Positions 33,021-40,983 of a DNA stretch of 41,348 nucleotides are shown here, one piece after another. Both the position numbers and the translations under genes were made by a program. Source of the DNA: Verrucomicrobiota bacterium. GTDB lineage: Bacteria > Verrucomicrobiota > Verrucomicrobiia > Chthoniobacterales > UBA10450. Position 1 is the stretch's first letter. Each line of letters begins with the position of its first letter. Location: assembly GCA_003218395.1 (NCBI GenBank), contig QHNJ01000030.1, positions 1 to 41,348 on the forward strand. The letters run 5' to 3'. Below the pieces are notes generated by a model. The model had not been told where the DNA came from and did no database searches. It saw only the letters and a program-made list of their open reading frames with translations.

Positions 33021-35619
33021 AATCTTTTAGACGTCGTCGATGCTCTTCGACCACAGCTGTGGGAGCGCGATCGACAAAGGACTTGTTTTTTAACTTGCCT
33101 TCGACTGTTCGCAGCTCGCTTTCGATCTTTGCAATTTCCTTATCCAGGCGCGCGCGTTCCCCTGCTTTGTCGGCCGCGGAAACGGCCAAGAAAATCTCGC
33201 CGAGCGGCGTGACCGCGACGGGATTGCCAGCCTGCGCTTGATACTTCGGATCCAATGTTACGTCTTCGGAGTTTAATAGCCGTGCGATGGTCGGAATTTC
33301 GGCAGAGATCGATTTCGTATTTGTGCGTAAAATAAAACGCATCTTCCTGTTGGATAGAAGCTTGGCTTCTGTCCGAAGATTGCGGCCAGCCTGGACTGTA
33401 TCGTAAATATCCCGAACAAGCCGTCGCTTGGGCGTCAGATCGACATCCTCCAAAGAGGTTCGTTCTGGCGGCGGCGCGAATTGAATTGAATCCTTTCCGA
33501 GACCGAGCACCGACCAAAGTTCCTCCGTGATGTGCGGCATGAATGGATGGAGCAATCGCAGAAACGTCGAGAGCACGACGTCCATCACGGCCAACGCCGA
33601 TTTCTTTCGTGACGCGTCGTTGCCGAAGATTTCCGTTTTGGCTGCTTCAATGAACCAGTCGCAATAATCGCTCCAGAAAAAATCGTAAAGGCGCTGTGCG
33701 ACTGCATTGAATTGATAGCCACGATAACCTGCATCGATTGCGTCGATGGCATCGTTCAGCCGCGCGAGAACTTCGATGGCATAAATGGATAAGTGTTGAT
33801 TGTCGATCTTTGGCACGGCGTCGCTCGGGCCATGCATTTGCCGAAAGCGAGCAGCGTTCCAAAGTTTGGTCGCGAAGTTGCGCCCTTCTTGGATTTGCTT
33901 TTCATCGAAGCGGATGTCCTGGCCGCTTGGCGCAATGCGCATGAGACCAAAGCGCAAACCGTCCGCGCCATACTTGTCGATCAGCTCGAGCGGGTCGGGC
34001 GAGTTGCCGAGCGATTTTGACATTTTGCGACCGTGCTTGTCGCGGATCAATCCTGTGAAATAAACATCGTGAAATGGGATACTGTCTTCGGCGCGGTCGG
34101 ATTTTCCCGGCTTAAATTCGAGGCCAGCGATAATCATTCGAGCGACCCAAAAGAAAATAATGTCCGGCGCGGTTACCAGAACGCTGGTTGGATAAAATTT
34201 CTTCCGTGTTTCTTCATCCATGGTTTCGTAAGCCCAAAGCCAAGACGAAAACCATGTGTCCAGCGTGTCGGGATCCTGCGTCCAGTTTTCAGGATCAGCG
34301 GGAGGTGCAACGCCGACATAAATTTCGGATTTCGGATTTCGGATTTCGGATTTTTCTTTCCTATACCACGCCGGTATCCGGTGCCCCCACCAGATCTGGC
34401 GGCTAATGCACCAGTCGCGAATGTTCTCCAGCCACTGCGCGTAAACCCTTTCCCAATGTGCAGGGAAGAAGCGGATAAGATGGTCGCGCACCACGGCCAG
34501 AGCTTCCTTCGTTTTCGGATAGCGCAGGAACCATTGTTCGCTGATCCGCGGTTCAATCGGCACGTCGCTTCGTTGGCTGAATCCGACATTGTTTTCGTAT
34601 GCCTCCGTTTTCGAAAGGAGACCTTTTTCCTCTAATAATTCAGCCGCTTTTTTGCGCGCCTCGAATCGATCGAGGCCGTCCAACTCCGGAACGACCGGAC
34701 AATTGATTTTCCCATCAGGATACAAAACATCGACGACTGGCAGGTTATGGCGCTGTCCAATCTCGAAATCGAGTGTGTCATGTGCGGGGGTGACTTTTAA
34801 AACGCCTGTGCCGAACTCGGGATCGATCGCTTCGTCGGCGATGATCGGAAGTTTTTCCCGCGCGAGCGGACGCCAGGCATGTTTGCCGATCAAATCGACA
34901 TAGCGCTTATCGCTGGGATGAGCTGCCACAGCTGTATCGGCCATGATCGTTTCCGGCCGAGTGGTCGCGACTTCAATGAAACGTCCGCGCTCTTCCGCGA
35001 TTTCGTAGCGAACGTAGTAAAGGTTCCCCTTCTGCGGTTTGGAAATGACTTCCTCGTCGGAGACCGCCGTCTGCGCCGCCGGATCCCAATTAATCATCCG
35101 GCGCCCGCGGTAGATTAATCCTTTGCGGTAAAGATCAACGAAAACTTTTTGGACAGCGCGAACGTAAGCATCATCCAGTGTATAGCGTTGCCGCGACCAG
35201 TCGCACGAGCATCCCAGTCGTTTCAGTTGTTCGATGATGATGCTGCCATGTTTATCCTGCCAATCCACGACGCGGCGCAGGAATTCCTCGCGACCCAGAT
35301 CGTGGCGCGTTACGCCTTCGTTTTTGCGCAACCACTTTTCAACTGCTGTTTGGGTAGCAATGCCCGCGTGATCGGTTCCCGGCAGCCAGAGCACTTCGAA
35401 GCCCTGCATTCGCGCGCGTCGGGCAAGGATATCTTGGATGGTGTTGTTTAAAACGTGACCGAGCGTGAGCACGCCGGTGATATTCGGCGGCGGGATGACA
35501 ATTGAGAATGGTGGCTTCGGGGACGCGGGATTGGCGGTGAAATAGCCCTCCGCCAGCCAGCGCGCATACCATTTTTCTTCAACGGCTTGCCGTTCGTAAG
35601 CCTTGGAAAGTTCTGCCAT
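32971..35619 (-). CDS. valS: Valyl-tRNA synthetase
   Basis: Charges tRNA-Val and edits misactivated threonine. 882 residues, class I: the HIGH-type motif is in PPPNITGVLTLGHVLN (about 43-58), the CP1 editing domain follows (TTRPETIMADTAV), then WWGHRIPAWY, KMSKS in GRKMSKSLGNSPDP, an anticodon domain and a C-terminal coiled-coil arm (about 810-882). Residues about 422-433 (EKSEIRNPKSEI) are encoded by a four-unit heptamer repeat and lie in a loop after WGHRIPAWYRK. Zinc-type cysteines in this region are absent. The gene seems complete and functional apart from that inserted loop. Confidence 0.97.
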   Translation of the reverse strand: MAELSKAYERQAVEEKWYARWLAEGYFTANPASPKPPFSIVIPPPNITGVLTLGHVLNNTIQDILARRARMQGFEVLWLPGTDHAGIATQTAVEKWLRKNEGVTRHDLGREEFLRRVVDWQDKHGSIIIEQLKRLGCSCDWSRQRYTLDDAYVRAVQKVFVDLYRKGLIYRGRRMINWDPAAQTAVSDEEVISKPQKGNLYYVRYEIAEERGRFIEVATTRPETIMADTAVAAHPSDKRYVDLIGKHAWRPLAREKLPIIADEAIDPEFGTGVLKVTPAHDTLDFEIGQRHNLPVVDVLYPDGKINCPVVPELDGLDRFEARKKAAELLEEKGLLSKTEAYENNVGFSQRSDVPIEPRISEQWFLRYPKTKEALAVVRDHLIRFFPAHWERVYAQWLENIRDWCISRQIWWGHRIPAWYRKEKSEIRNPKSEIYVGVAPPADPENWTQDPDTLDTWFSSWLWAYETMDEETRKKFYPTSVLVTAPDIIFFWVARMIIAGLEFKPGKSDRAEDSIPFHDVYFTGLIRDKHGRKMSKSLGNSPDPLELIDKYGADGLRFGLMRIAPSGQDIRFDEKQIQEGRNFATKLWNAARFRQMHGPSDAVPKIDNQHLSIYAIEVLARLNDAIDAIDAGYRGYQFNAVAQRLYDFFWSDYCDWFIEAAKTEIFGNDASRKKSALAVMDVVLSTFLRLLHPFMPHITEELWSVLGLGKDSIQFAPPPERTSLEDVDLTPKRRLVRDIYDTVQAGRNLRTEAKLLSNRKMRFILRTNTKSISAEIPTIARLLNSEDVTLDPKYQAQAGNPVAVTPLGEIFLAVSAADKAGERARLDKEIAKIESELRTVEGKLKNKSFVDRAPTAVVEEHRRRLKDFSEQLAKLRQAREGLK
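34323..34350. repeat. In-frame heptamer repeat inside valS
   Basis: Four perfect tandem copies of TTTCGGA (28 bp, plus-strand reading), continuing into a T-run. On the coding strand it gives the peptide K-S-E-I-R-N-P repeated in register with the 7-bp unit. The frame is kept because the flanking bases compensate. Confidence 0.8.
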
Positions 35620-35726
35620 CGGGCAATCATCGAAGAGGCAACAGCAATTGCAAGAATGACGGAGACGGTGTCAAGCCGCTATCTTCCTTGTACTGCTTCG
35701 AACAACGGTTGGCCAGGCTTTTCGGA

Positions 35727-37121
35727 TTAGTGAAACGTAAAGCCGACATAAGTGCCAGCGCTGATTCCGAGCAGACCAAGCAACGTCGCACTGAACGCCG
35801 GCATGGCCAATTCATTGTAAACATTTGCGACAAACATTATTCCCAGGATAAGTGTCCAGACAAAAATCTGGAAGCGGTGAAAGCTGATAAGGTTGTTTTC
35901 GGCGAGCAGATCATACATCACCCCCTTCCAGGTCGGCCATGCGAAGTAGGCACTTTGCCAGCGGTAATTCGCGAGCCGTTCCCGCACTTCATTCTGCTGC
36001 CGTTCATTGTCGTCTAGCGCGTGCTTGTCCGACGGGGATAGTAAGGCGCGTGCTTTCTGTAGCGCCTCCAGCTCTTTCTGAGTGTCGGCTCGCAGTTTCT
36101 TCAGCTCTGCCAGCACTTCGAGGTGTGGCCGTGTGACATCGACGATCGGCTGATTGCCGGAAGAGTCTGCCGAAATTGGTTTGCTGGCGTCGACGAAGGC
36201 GGAGCCCAATGCCGTGCCAGCACTAATCCCAATCAGTCCCAGCACCGAGGTATTAAGTGTATCCATGTCGCCGGTCACGATCCAAAGAAAGAAATAGGAG
36301 GCGATCACGAGAAAAAACCAGAACGCCATCTGTCCGCGTGCCAGGCTGTACGGCCTCTGACCATCCGGCCGGCGTGGCGCAGATGCATCGCGAATAATAT
36401 GCGTATGCCGTGCCAGTGCGAGAAAGGCGATCAGCGCGCCAAGAATAACGATCAAGCCGAAGGCAGTGCGAAATTTCGGAATGACTGTCAAATAAAACTG
36501 CTGATCCTTCTTTCCGGTGTTTTTGTCAGGAGTCAGCTCCGAATTCATTTCCTCGCCATTAGCGAATCCTACCGACACGATCGCCTTGCGCGTGAAGACC
36601 GGTTGGTTGAGCACGTGCGACCACCCCAGCTTCGAGTCCTCATTGCGGACAAGCGAAAAGCCGACCGTCGTATCCGTAGTTTCGACGGGAGGCACTCCCC
36701 CCATCGACCACGTGTTTTCATGCCAGTAAATTGGGGAAACGCCCTTGAGCGGGATATGATCGAGATAAAGGATTAGATCCCTTACCTCGGAATTTTCGGG
36801 TTTCTTTTTCTTCTCTTCGAGAGATTTCACCCAGTCCTTGAAATTAATAACATCGACCCAAATGTCGTCGCCGCGTTGCGCGTAAATGTCGTTGATGCCT
36901 CGCTGTTCCTCCCCCCACTTATGCACTCCCACCCAGCGCACAGAAGGAGGCTCGGGTGTTGGTGAGGGCGCTGGTGAGATTCCGGCCGCGCTTGTCGCCG
37001 CAGGCGTTGCTGAAGGCACGGGCGTTTGCTCTGCTGCCAGCTGCGTGGTCGGAAAACGCAGAACTAACCCACAGAAACCAATCAAGAATAAAAAACCTAG
37101 ACCCGGGTGTTGCTGTTTCAT
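35727..37121 (-). CDS. Membrane protein with a duplicated LGLxGISAGT helix, function unknown
   Basis: 464 residues: signal peptide (about 1-30), a Pro/Ala/Thr-rich linker, an extracytoplasmic domain (about 60-215), then four hydrophobic segments (about 220-238, 266-284, 291-310 and the pair at 416-464). Two segments repeat the same motif: SVLGLIGISAGTALGSAF (about 292-309) and TLLGLLGISAGTYVGFTF (about 446-463). Between them lies a charged helical region with coiled-coil character (about 330-385). SLARGQMAFWFFLVIASYF precedes the first copy. I cannot name the family; the duplicated Gly-rich helix suggests internal pseudo-symmetry. Transcribed towards the repeat-free 107-bp gap before valS. 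Confidence 0.75.
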   Translation of the reverse strand: MKQQHPGLGFLFLIGFCGLVLRFPTTQLAAEQTPVPSATPAATSAAGISPAPSPTPEPPSVRWVGVHKWGEEQRGINDIYAQRGDDIWVDVINFKDWVKSLEEKKKKPENSEVRDLILYLDHIPLKGVSPIYWHENTWSMGGVPPVETTDTTVGFSLVRNEDSKLGWSHVLNQPVFTRKAIVSVGFANGEEMNSELTPDKNTGKKDQQFYLTVIPKFRTAFGLIVILGALIAFLALARHTHIIRDASAPRRPDGQRPYSLARGQMAFWFFLVIASYFFLWIVTGDMDTLNTSVLGLIGISAGTALGSAFVDASKPISADSSGNQPIVDVTRPHLEVLAELKKLRADTQKELEALQKARALLSPSDKHALDDNERQQNEVRERLANYRWQSAYFAWPTWKGVMYDLLAENNLISFHRFQIFVWTLILGIMFVANVYNELAMPAFSATLLGLLGISAGTYVGFTFH

Positions 37122-37452
37122 CAGGACCTTCGATTAGTTCGCTTCGGTCATATTTATTTTGCGGACTCTCCTGAACGCAGCCACGAATAAAGAGAAGCCA
37201 TTTCCTCTCAACAAGAAGACTGACTTATTTGTCTCGTCAGCCATATGGCAAGGATGCCTCGGTGGACTGCATGATGACAAGTCCTTTTATCGACTGGTTC
37301 TGAGATGCGGCGGCGGCTTTTCCAGTTGCAAGCTCGGCGACACAATCGGCTTGCGAGCTCCCTGTTACGCCATCACGTTGGGGTGCATGCAGATGATCAC
37401 AGGCTTACTCACTCTCCCCTTTCTGGCGGTAGTGATCGACGGCACCGAGTAG
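37122..37452. other. 331-bp spacer upstream of murI with a doubtful small ORF
   Basis: A plus-strand frame from a TTG at 37159 to a TAG at 37450-37452 (97 codons) ends exactly one base before the murI ATG. Its composition (many Cys/Gly, no recognisable domain, weak start) does not argue strongly for a gene, though the last part is hydrophobic. It may simply be the murI upstream region including its promoter. Confidence 0.3.
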
Positions 37453-38271
37453 ATGGACGAAAGGCCGATCGGTGTTTTTGATTCCGGAACTGGCGGCCTG
37501 ACTGTTGTCAAGGCGCTGCGTGACCTGTTGCCTGACGAAAAGATTTTTTACCTTGGTGACACCGCGCGCGTCCCATACGGCGGAAAAAGTGCCAGTACCG
37601 TTGAGCGCTACAGCCTCGAGATTGCCGACATACTCATTGAGGAAAACGCAAAAATCGTTGTGGTGGCGTGCAACACCGCTTCTTCTCTGGCCTTACCGAA
37701 ACTGGAGAAACATCTTCCCGTGGCGGTCATTGGCGTCATTCGGCCCGGGGCGCGTGCGGCAGTCGCGGCCACACGCAACGACCACATCGGAGTGATCGGA
37801 ACGCGCGCAACGATCAAAAGCGGCGCTTACGAACGCGAATTGCGTGCACTGAATCCTGACATTCGGATTTCGGTGCGCGCTTGCCCATTGCTCGTTCCGT
37901 TAATTGAGGAGGCGTGGCTGAATGATGAGCTCACGGATCGCGTCATCGGCCGTTACCTTGAACCGCTCGTGCGGGAAGGGATCGACACGCTCGTGCTTGG
38001 CTGCACGCATTATCCATTACTTGTCGACGCACTTTCTCGCGCGCTCGGCGAGAGGGTGAAACTCGTAGATTCGGCTCACAACTGTGCGACCGCGGTACGG
38101 GAACTTTTGGATCGGCAAGAATTTCGCGCGCCATCGGGAACTCTGGGTGGTTTGGAAATCGCGTTAACCGATACCCCGGACAACTTTCTGCGCGTGGCCC
38201 GGGAGGCGTTGCAACTGGAGATCGGCGAAATCCAATTACGCGAAGTCTTACACGGCGCGGCCACTCTGTAG
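37453..38271 (+). CDS. murI: Glutamate racemase
   Basis: Interconverts L- and D-glutamate for peptidoglycan. The 272-residue protein is complete: N-terminal IGVFDSGTGGLTVVKAL, DTARVPYGGKS, the catalytic cysteines C73 (VACNTASS) and C184 (LGCTHYPLL), all in the usual places. The TAG stop (38269-38271) is part of the TGTAG end of a dispersed element that fills the spacer to the convergent YjbR-like gene. Confidence 0.96.
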   Translation: MDERPIGVFDSGTGGLTVVKALRDLLPDEKIFYLGDTARVPYGGKSASTVERYSLEIADILIEENAKIVVVACNTASSLALPKLEKHLPVAVIGVIRPGARAAVAATRNDHIGVIGTRATIKSGAYERELRALNPDIRISVRACPLLVPLIEEAWLNDELTDRVIGRYLEPLVREGIDTLVLGCTHYPLLVDALSRALGERVKLVDSAHNCATAVRELLDRQEFRAPSGTLGGLEIALTDTPDNFLRVAREALQLEIGEIQLREVLHGAATL

Positions 38272-38362
38272 GGACGGCCTGCGACCGCCGAAACGCACGC
38301 TGTTGAATTTCGAAATGCAAACTTGCGTTGCTTTCGTTTTCGGCTCATAGAGCGCCGCTACA
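38267..38362. repeat. TGTAG...CTACA element between murI and the YjbR-like gene
   Basis: A 96-bp stretch starting TGTAGGGACGGC at 38267 and ending GAGCGCCGCTACA at 38362. The two ends are inverted (TGTAG/CTACA), like the 65-bp repeats in the dehydrogenase fusion. The stop codons of both convergent genes (TAG 38269-38271 and TAG 38360-38358 on the minus strand) lie inside the terminal pentamers. Confidence 0.55.
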
Positions 38363-38705
38363 GTCTTTTGCGCTGCCCCTTCGGCAAACTTTTGACCACA
38401 AGCTCGTACGAGTGATCAATCATTTTGCGCAACTCCGTGTCCGGAATGCCGCTGTCGAGCTCGACCGTGTTCCAATGTTTTTTGTTCATGTGATAGCCGG
38501 GCCGGATCTGCTCGTATCGATCGCGCAATTCGAGAGCCAAGTCCGGATCACATTTCAAATTCGCCGTCGCTGGGACTTCATCGAGTGGCGCAAGCGCGAA
38601 TATTTTACCGGCCACTTTGAAAACGAGAACGTCTTCGCCGAACGGTGTGCTCTCGATTGCAGCGAGCTTGCTAAGGCAGTACTCGCGGAAGATTTCCAGA
38701 TCCAT
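38358..38705 (-). CDS. MmcQ/YjbR-family protein
   Basis: 115 residues from the ATG at 38705, cytoplasmic. It matches the MmcQ/YjbR (CyaY-like fold) pattern: MDLEIFREYCLSKLAAIESTPFGEDVLVFKV at the start, KIFAL, then IRPGYHMNKKHWNTVELD and the C-terminal helix LRKMIDHSYELVVKSL. Family proteins have been described as DNA-binding, but their role is poorly known. The start overlaps the glyS stop in a TGATG arrangement, so the gene is coupled to glyS. It ends in TGTAG supplied by a dispersed element. Confidence 0.88.
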   Translation of the reverse strand: MDLEIFREYCLSKLAAIESTPFGEDVLVFKVAGKIFALAPLDEVPATANLKCDPDLALELRDRYEQIRPGYHMNKKHWNTVELDSGIPDTELRKMIDHSYELVVKSLPKGQRKRL

Positions 38706-40126
38706 CAAGAAATCCGCGACCTAAGAATGTCCGGCAGATCGTTGATCGCGACCCGTTCCTGTTTCATCGAATCGCGCTCACGCAATGTCACGGTGTCGCG
38801 AAGTGCCGCATCCTTCTCCCCCAGCGTTTCGAAATCGACTGTCACGCCGAAAGGCGTGCCAATTTCATCCTGGCGTCGATAGCGACGGCCGATCGCTCCA
38901 CTCTCGTCGTAAAAGATGAACATGTGCGGACGAAGGAGATCGACAATCTCTTTCGCCTTTGCGACAAGCTGCGCATTGTTCCTGAGCAGCGGAAATATAC
39001 CGCACTTAATCGGCGCGATGCGCGGATGGAAACGCAGAACTATACGCTTCTCCATCTTGCCCTTTTCATCGGGCGCTTCGTCTTCCGAATATGCTTCACA
39101 GATCAGTGCCAGCACTGTGCGGTCGACTCCCGCGCTCGGCTCGATCACGTGAGGAACAAATCGCTGCTTCGTTTCCTCATCGAAATAATCGAGCGATTTG
39201 CCACTGGCTTTGATGTGCTGCTGCAAATCGTAGTCGGTCCTATAAGCGACGCCTTCGAGCTCTTGCCGGCCGAATGGAAAATCATATTCGATGTCGTAGG
39301 TTCCTTTTGAATAGAAAGCGCGCTCGTCATCGGGAACTTTTCGTGCGTGCAATTTGTCGCGCAGAATACCGATATTTTCATAGAACTTCAGCCGCTCCTC
39401 GAGCCAGTAATCGAGCAAGTTCACCCCCTCCTCTGCCCGGCAAAAATACTCGAGTTCCATCTGCTCAAATTCACGCGATCGAAATGTGAAATTGCGCGGA
39501 TTAATTTCGTTGCGAAACGCTTTGCCAATTTGCGCGATTCCGAATGGCAATTTCTTGCGAGAAACTTCGAGCACGTTTTTGAATTGAACGAAAATCGACT
39601 GTGCCGTTTCCGGGCGCAGATAAGTAATCGACGATTCGTCTTCAGTCGCGCCCACGTACGTCTTGAACATCAAGTTGAACGGGCGCGGTTCAGTTAAATC
39701 TTTGCCACCACAGTTCGGGCATTGTCGCACGCCTTTTCTCTCAATCACTTGGTCGGCGCGTAAGCGCGCCTTGCAAGATCGACAATCGACCATCGGATCG
39801 CTAAACGTGTCTTCGTGGCCGCTCGCCTTCCAAACGGCGCGGTTCATCAGGATCGACCCATCCATGCCGACCACGTCGTCGCGCTCATGCACCATCACGT
39901 GCCACCAATAATTCTTGAGGTTGCGTTTCAATTCGACGCCAAGCGGTCCGTAATCCCAGGAGCCGTTGAGGCCGCCGTAAATTTCGCTCGACTGGAAAAT
40001 GAATCCGCGCCGCTTACACAAGCTGGCGATCTTTTCCATGTCCGCCACGGGACGGATTCGCTGCGGCGAACTCGCCGCGCCGTAGCTCTGCGAAGGCGGG
40101 CGCTGCGCGTCTGTCTTGGAATCCAT
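38705..40126 (-). CDS. glyS: Glycyl-tRNA synthetase, homodimeric type
   Basis: Charges tRNA-Gly in one chain (the alpha2 GlyRS type, not the alpha2-beta2 glyQ/glyS type). 473 residues, class II: motif 1 region GFIFQSSEIYGGLNGSWDYGPLG, a four-cysteine zinc-type site (CRSCK ... CPNCGGK), motif 2 AQIGKAFRNEINPRNFTFRSREFEQMELE, motif 3 EPSAGVDRTVLALI, and the C-terminal anticodon-binding domain. The first 28 or so residues before VADMEKIASLCKRRGF are an unstructured extension; an in-frame Met at residue 30 is an alternative start. Confidence 0.96.
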   Translation of the reverse strand: MDSKTDAQRPPSQSYGAASSPQRIRPVADMEKIASLCKRRGFIFQSSEIYGGLNGSWDYGPLGVELKRNLKNYWWHVMVHERDDVVGMDGSILMNRAVWKASGHEDTFSDPMVDCRSCKARLRADQVIERKGVRQCPNCGGKDLTEPRPFNLMFKTYVGATEDESSITYLRPETAQSIFVQFKNVLEVSRKKLPFGIAQIGKAFRNEINPRNFTFRSREFEQMELEYFCRAEEGVNLLDYWLEERLKFYENIGILRDKLHARKVPDDERAFYSKGTYDIEYDFPFGRQELEGVAYRTDYDLQQHIKASGKSLDYFDEETKQRFVPHVIEPSAGVDRTVLALICEAYSEDEAPDEKGKMEKRIVLRFHPRIAPIKCGIFPLLRNNAQLVAKAKEIVDLLRPHMFIFYDESGAIGRRYRRQDEIGTPFGVTVDFETLGEKDAALRDTVTLRERDSMKQERVAINDLPDILRSRIS

Positions 40127-40140
40127 AAATCGCCTCTATT

Positions 40141-40288
40141 GAGCCACAGATTTACACAGATTACACGGATTGCCTGCAACGAAATCTGTAGCCCCGAAAG
40201 CATTCGGGGTGCCGGCCGCATTTCCTAAACTCCGCAGGCGGCACGCCTGCCTCTAGAGCATCTGCGTCATCCGCGTGATCTGCGGTTA
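40141..40288. repeat. Nested repeat cluster between glyS and the OsmC gene
   Basis: Left part (about 40145-40171): period-9 units CACAGATTA-like on the plus strand. Centre (40187-40256): an element starting TGTAG, with a hairpin CCCCGAA/TTCGGGG, and ending GCAGGCGGCACGCCTGCCTC. Right part (40258-40288): three 9-mers of CGCRGATnn type on the minus strand, beginning with the TAA stop of the OsmC gene at 40286-40288. Inverted 9-mer arrays thus bracket a TGTAG element. Confidence 0.65.
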
Positions 40289-40738
40289 CGTTTGCGCCTC
40301 AATTGTGATTTCGGTCTTTACAGAATTGGCGATGAAACATTGCTCGTGCGCCATATGATTTATCTCTTCGATCTCTTCGGGCGTGGGCTGTTTATCACCA
40401 GAGAATTTGAGCCGCGGCCTTAACGTCACGCGCGTAATCGCCAATCTGCCTTCCGCATTTTTTTCCATGTGGCCGACGGCTTCATCGACATATTCATCGA
40501 GCACGAACTTTTTCTTTGCCGCCACGGCAAGGAACGTGAGCATTTGGCAACTTGAGAGCGACGCTACAAATGCCTCCTCCGGATCGACAAGTTTTGGATT
40601 GCCCAGGTAGGCTGGAGCAGCCGATGCTTGCATTTCGTGCCCACCCTCAAATTTCCAGGTGTGATCGCGTGAATATTTCTGATACTCAAACGGCGTATCG
40701 CCGCGTTTCCAGGTAAGAGTAATTTTGTGTTCGGACAT
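40286..40738 (-). CDS. OsmC-family peroxide/organic hydroperoxide reductase-like protein
   Basis: 150 residues with the OsmC/Ohr pattern: an N-terminal beta domain and the two redox cysteines, C64 in FVASLSSCQMLTFL and C134 in HEQCFIANSV. The acidic EEIEEINHMAHEQC helix is typical. Family members reduce organic hydroperoxides with thiol partners; this one looks closer to the general OsmC/YhfA branch than to Ohr. Start ATG at 40738. The stop codon is contributed by a period-9 repeat. Confidence 0.88.
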   Translation of the reverse strand: MSEHKITLTWKRGDTPFEYQKYSRDHTWKFEGGHEMQASAAPAYLGNPKLVDPEEAFVASLSSCQMLTFLAVAAKKKFVLDEYVDEAVGHMEKNAEGRLAITRVTLRPRLKFSGDKQPTPEEIEEINHMAHEQCFIANSVKTEITIEAQT

Positions 40739-40743
40739 GTCTC

Positions 40744-40777
40744 TAAATAAAATGCGACGCCTTGTAGGGCAAGCGTC
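40744..40777 (-). terminator. Probable intrinsic terminator after tRNA-Val
   Basis: Read on the minus strand, GACGCTTG and CAAGGCGTC pair with one bulge around the loop CCCTA (40777-40756), followed by GCATTTTATTTA. It lies between tRNA-Val and the OsmC start, so it would end the tRNA transcript. Confidence 0.5.
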
Positions 40778-40790
40778 AGCCCACAGAGAA

Positions 40791-40862
40791 TGCGCGATGC
40801 TGGTTTCGAACCAGCGACCCCTTGCGTGTGAAGCAAGTGCTCTACCACTGAGCTAATCGCGC
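40791..40862 (-). tRNA. tRNA-Val (anticodon CAC)
   Basis: A full cloverleaf on the minus strand: acceptor GCGCGAT/ATCGCGC, D arm GCTC-AGTGGTA-GAGC, anticodon arm CTTGC-TTCACAC-GCAAG with anticodon CAC, a 5-nt variable loop, and T arm GCTGG-TTCGAAA-CCAGC. The discriminator base is A; the CCA end is not encoded. It decodes GUG. Confidence 0.95.
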
Positions 40863-40875
40863 GCGTGGCGATAGC

Positions 40876-40903
40876 AATTAGAAGTTAGAAATCAAAAATT
40901 ACA
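40876..40903 (+). repeat. Heptamer array beside tRNA-Val
   Basis: Four consecutive 7-mers, AATTAGA, AGTTAGA, AATCAAA and AATTACA, in an AT-rich patch 13 bp upstream of the tRNA-Val 5' end and just before a partial tRNA on the other strand. Confidence 0.55.
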
Positions 40904-40939
40904 AGGCCGGCAACTCCACAACGCTAGATTTGTTGAGCG

Positions 40940-40983
40940 GTCGCCGCGGCGACAAGTCGCAGGTTCGAACCCTGCATCGCGCA
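40940..40983 (+). pseudogene. 3' part of a second tRNA (T arm and acceptor strand)
   Basis: A perfect T arm GCAGG-TTCGAAC-CCTGC at 40959-40975 is followed by ATCGCGC and A (976-983 after 40000), the same acceptor 3' strand as tRNA-Val. Just upstream is a GC palindrome (40940-40953, GTCGCCGCGGCGAC) where a 7-nt anticodon loop should be. No D arm or matching 5' acceptor GCGCGAT is found in the 80 bp before it. So this is a tRNA fragment, either from deletion or as the att end of a former integrated element. Confidence 0.65.
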
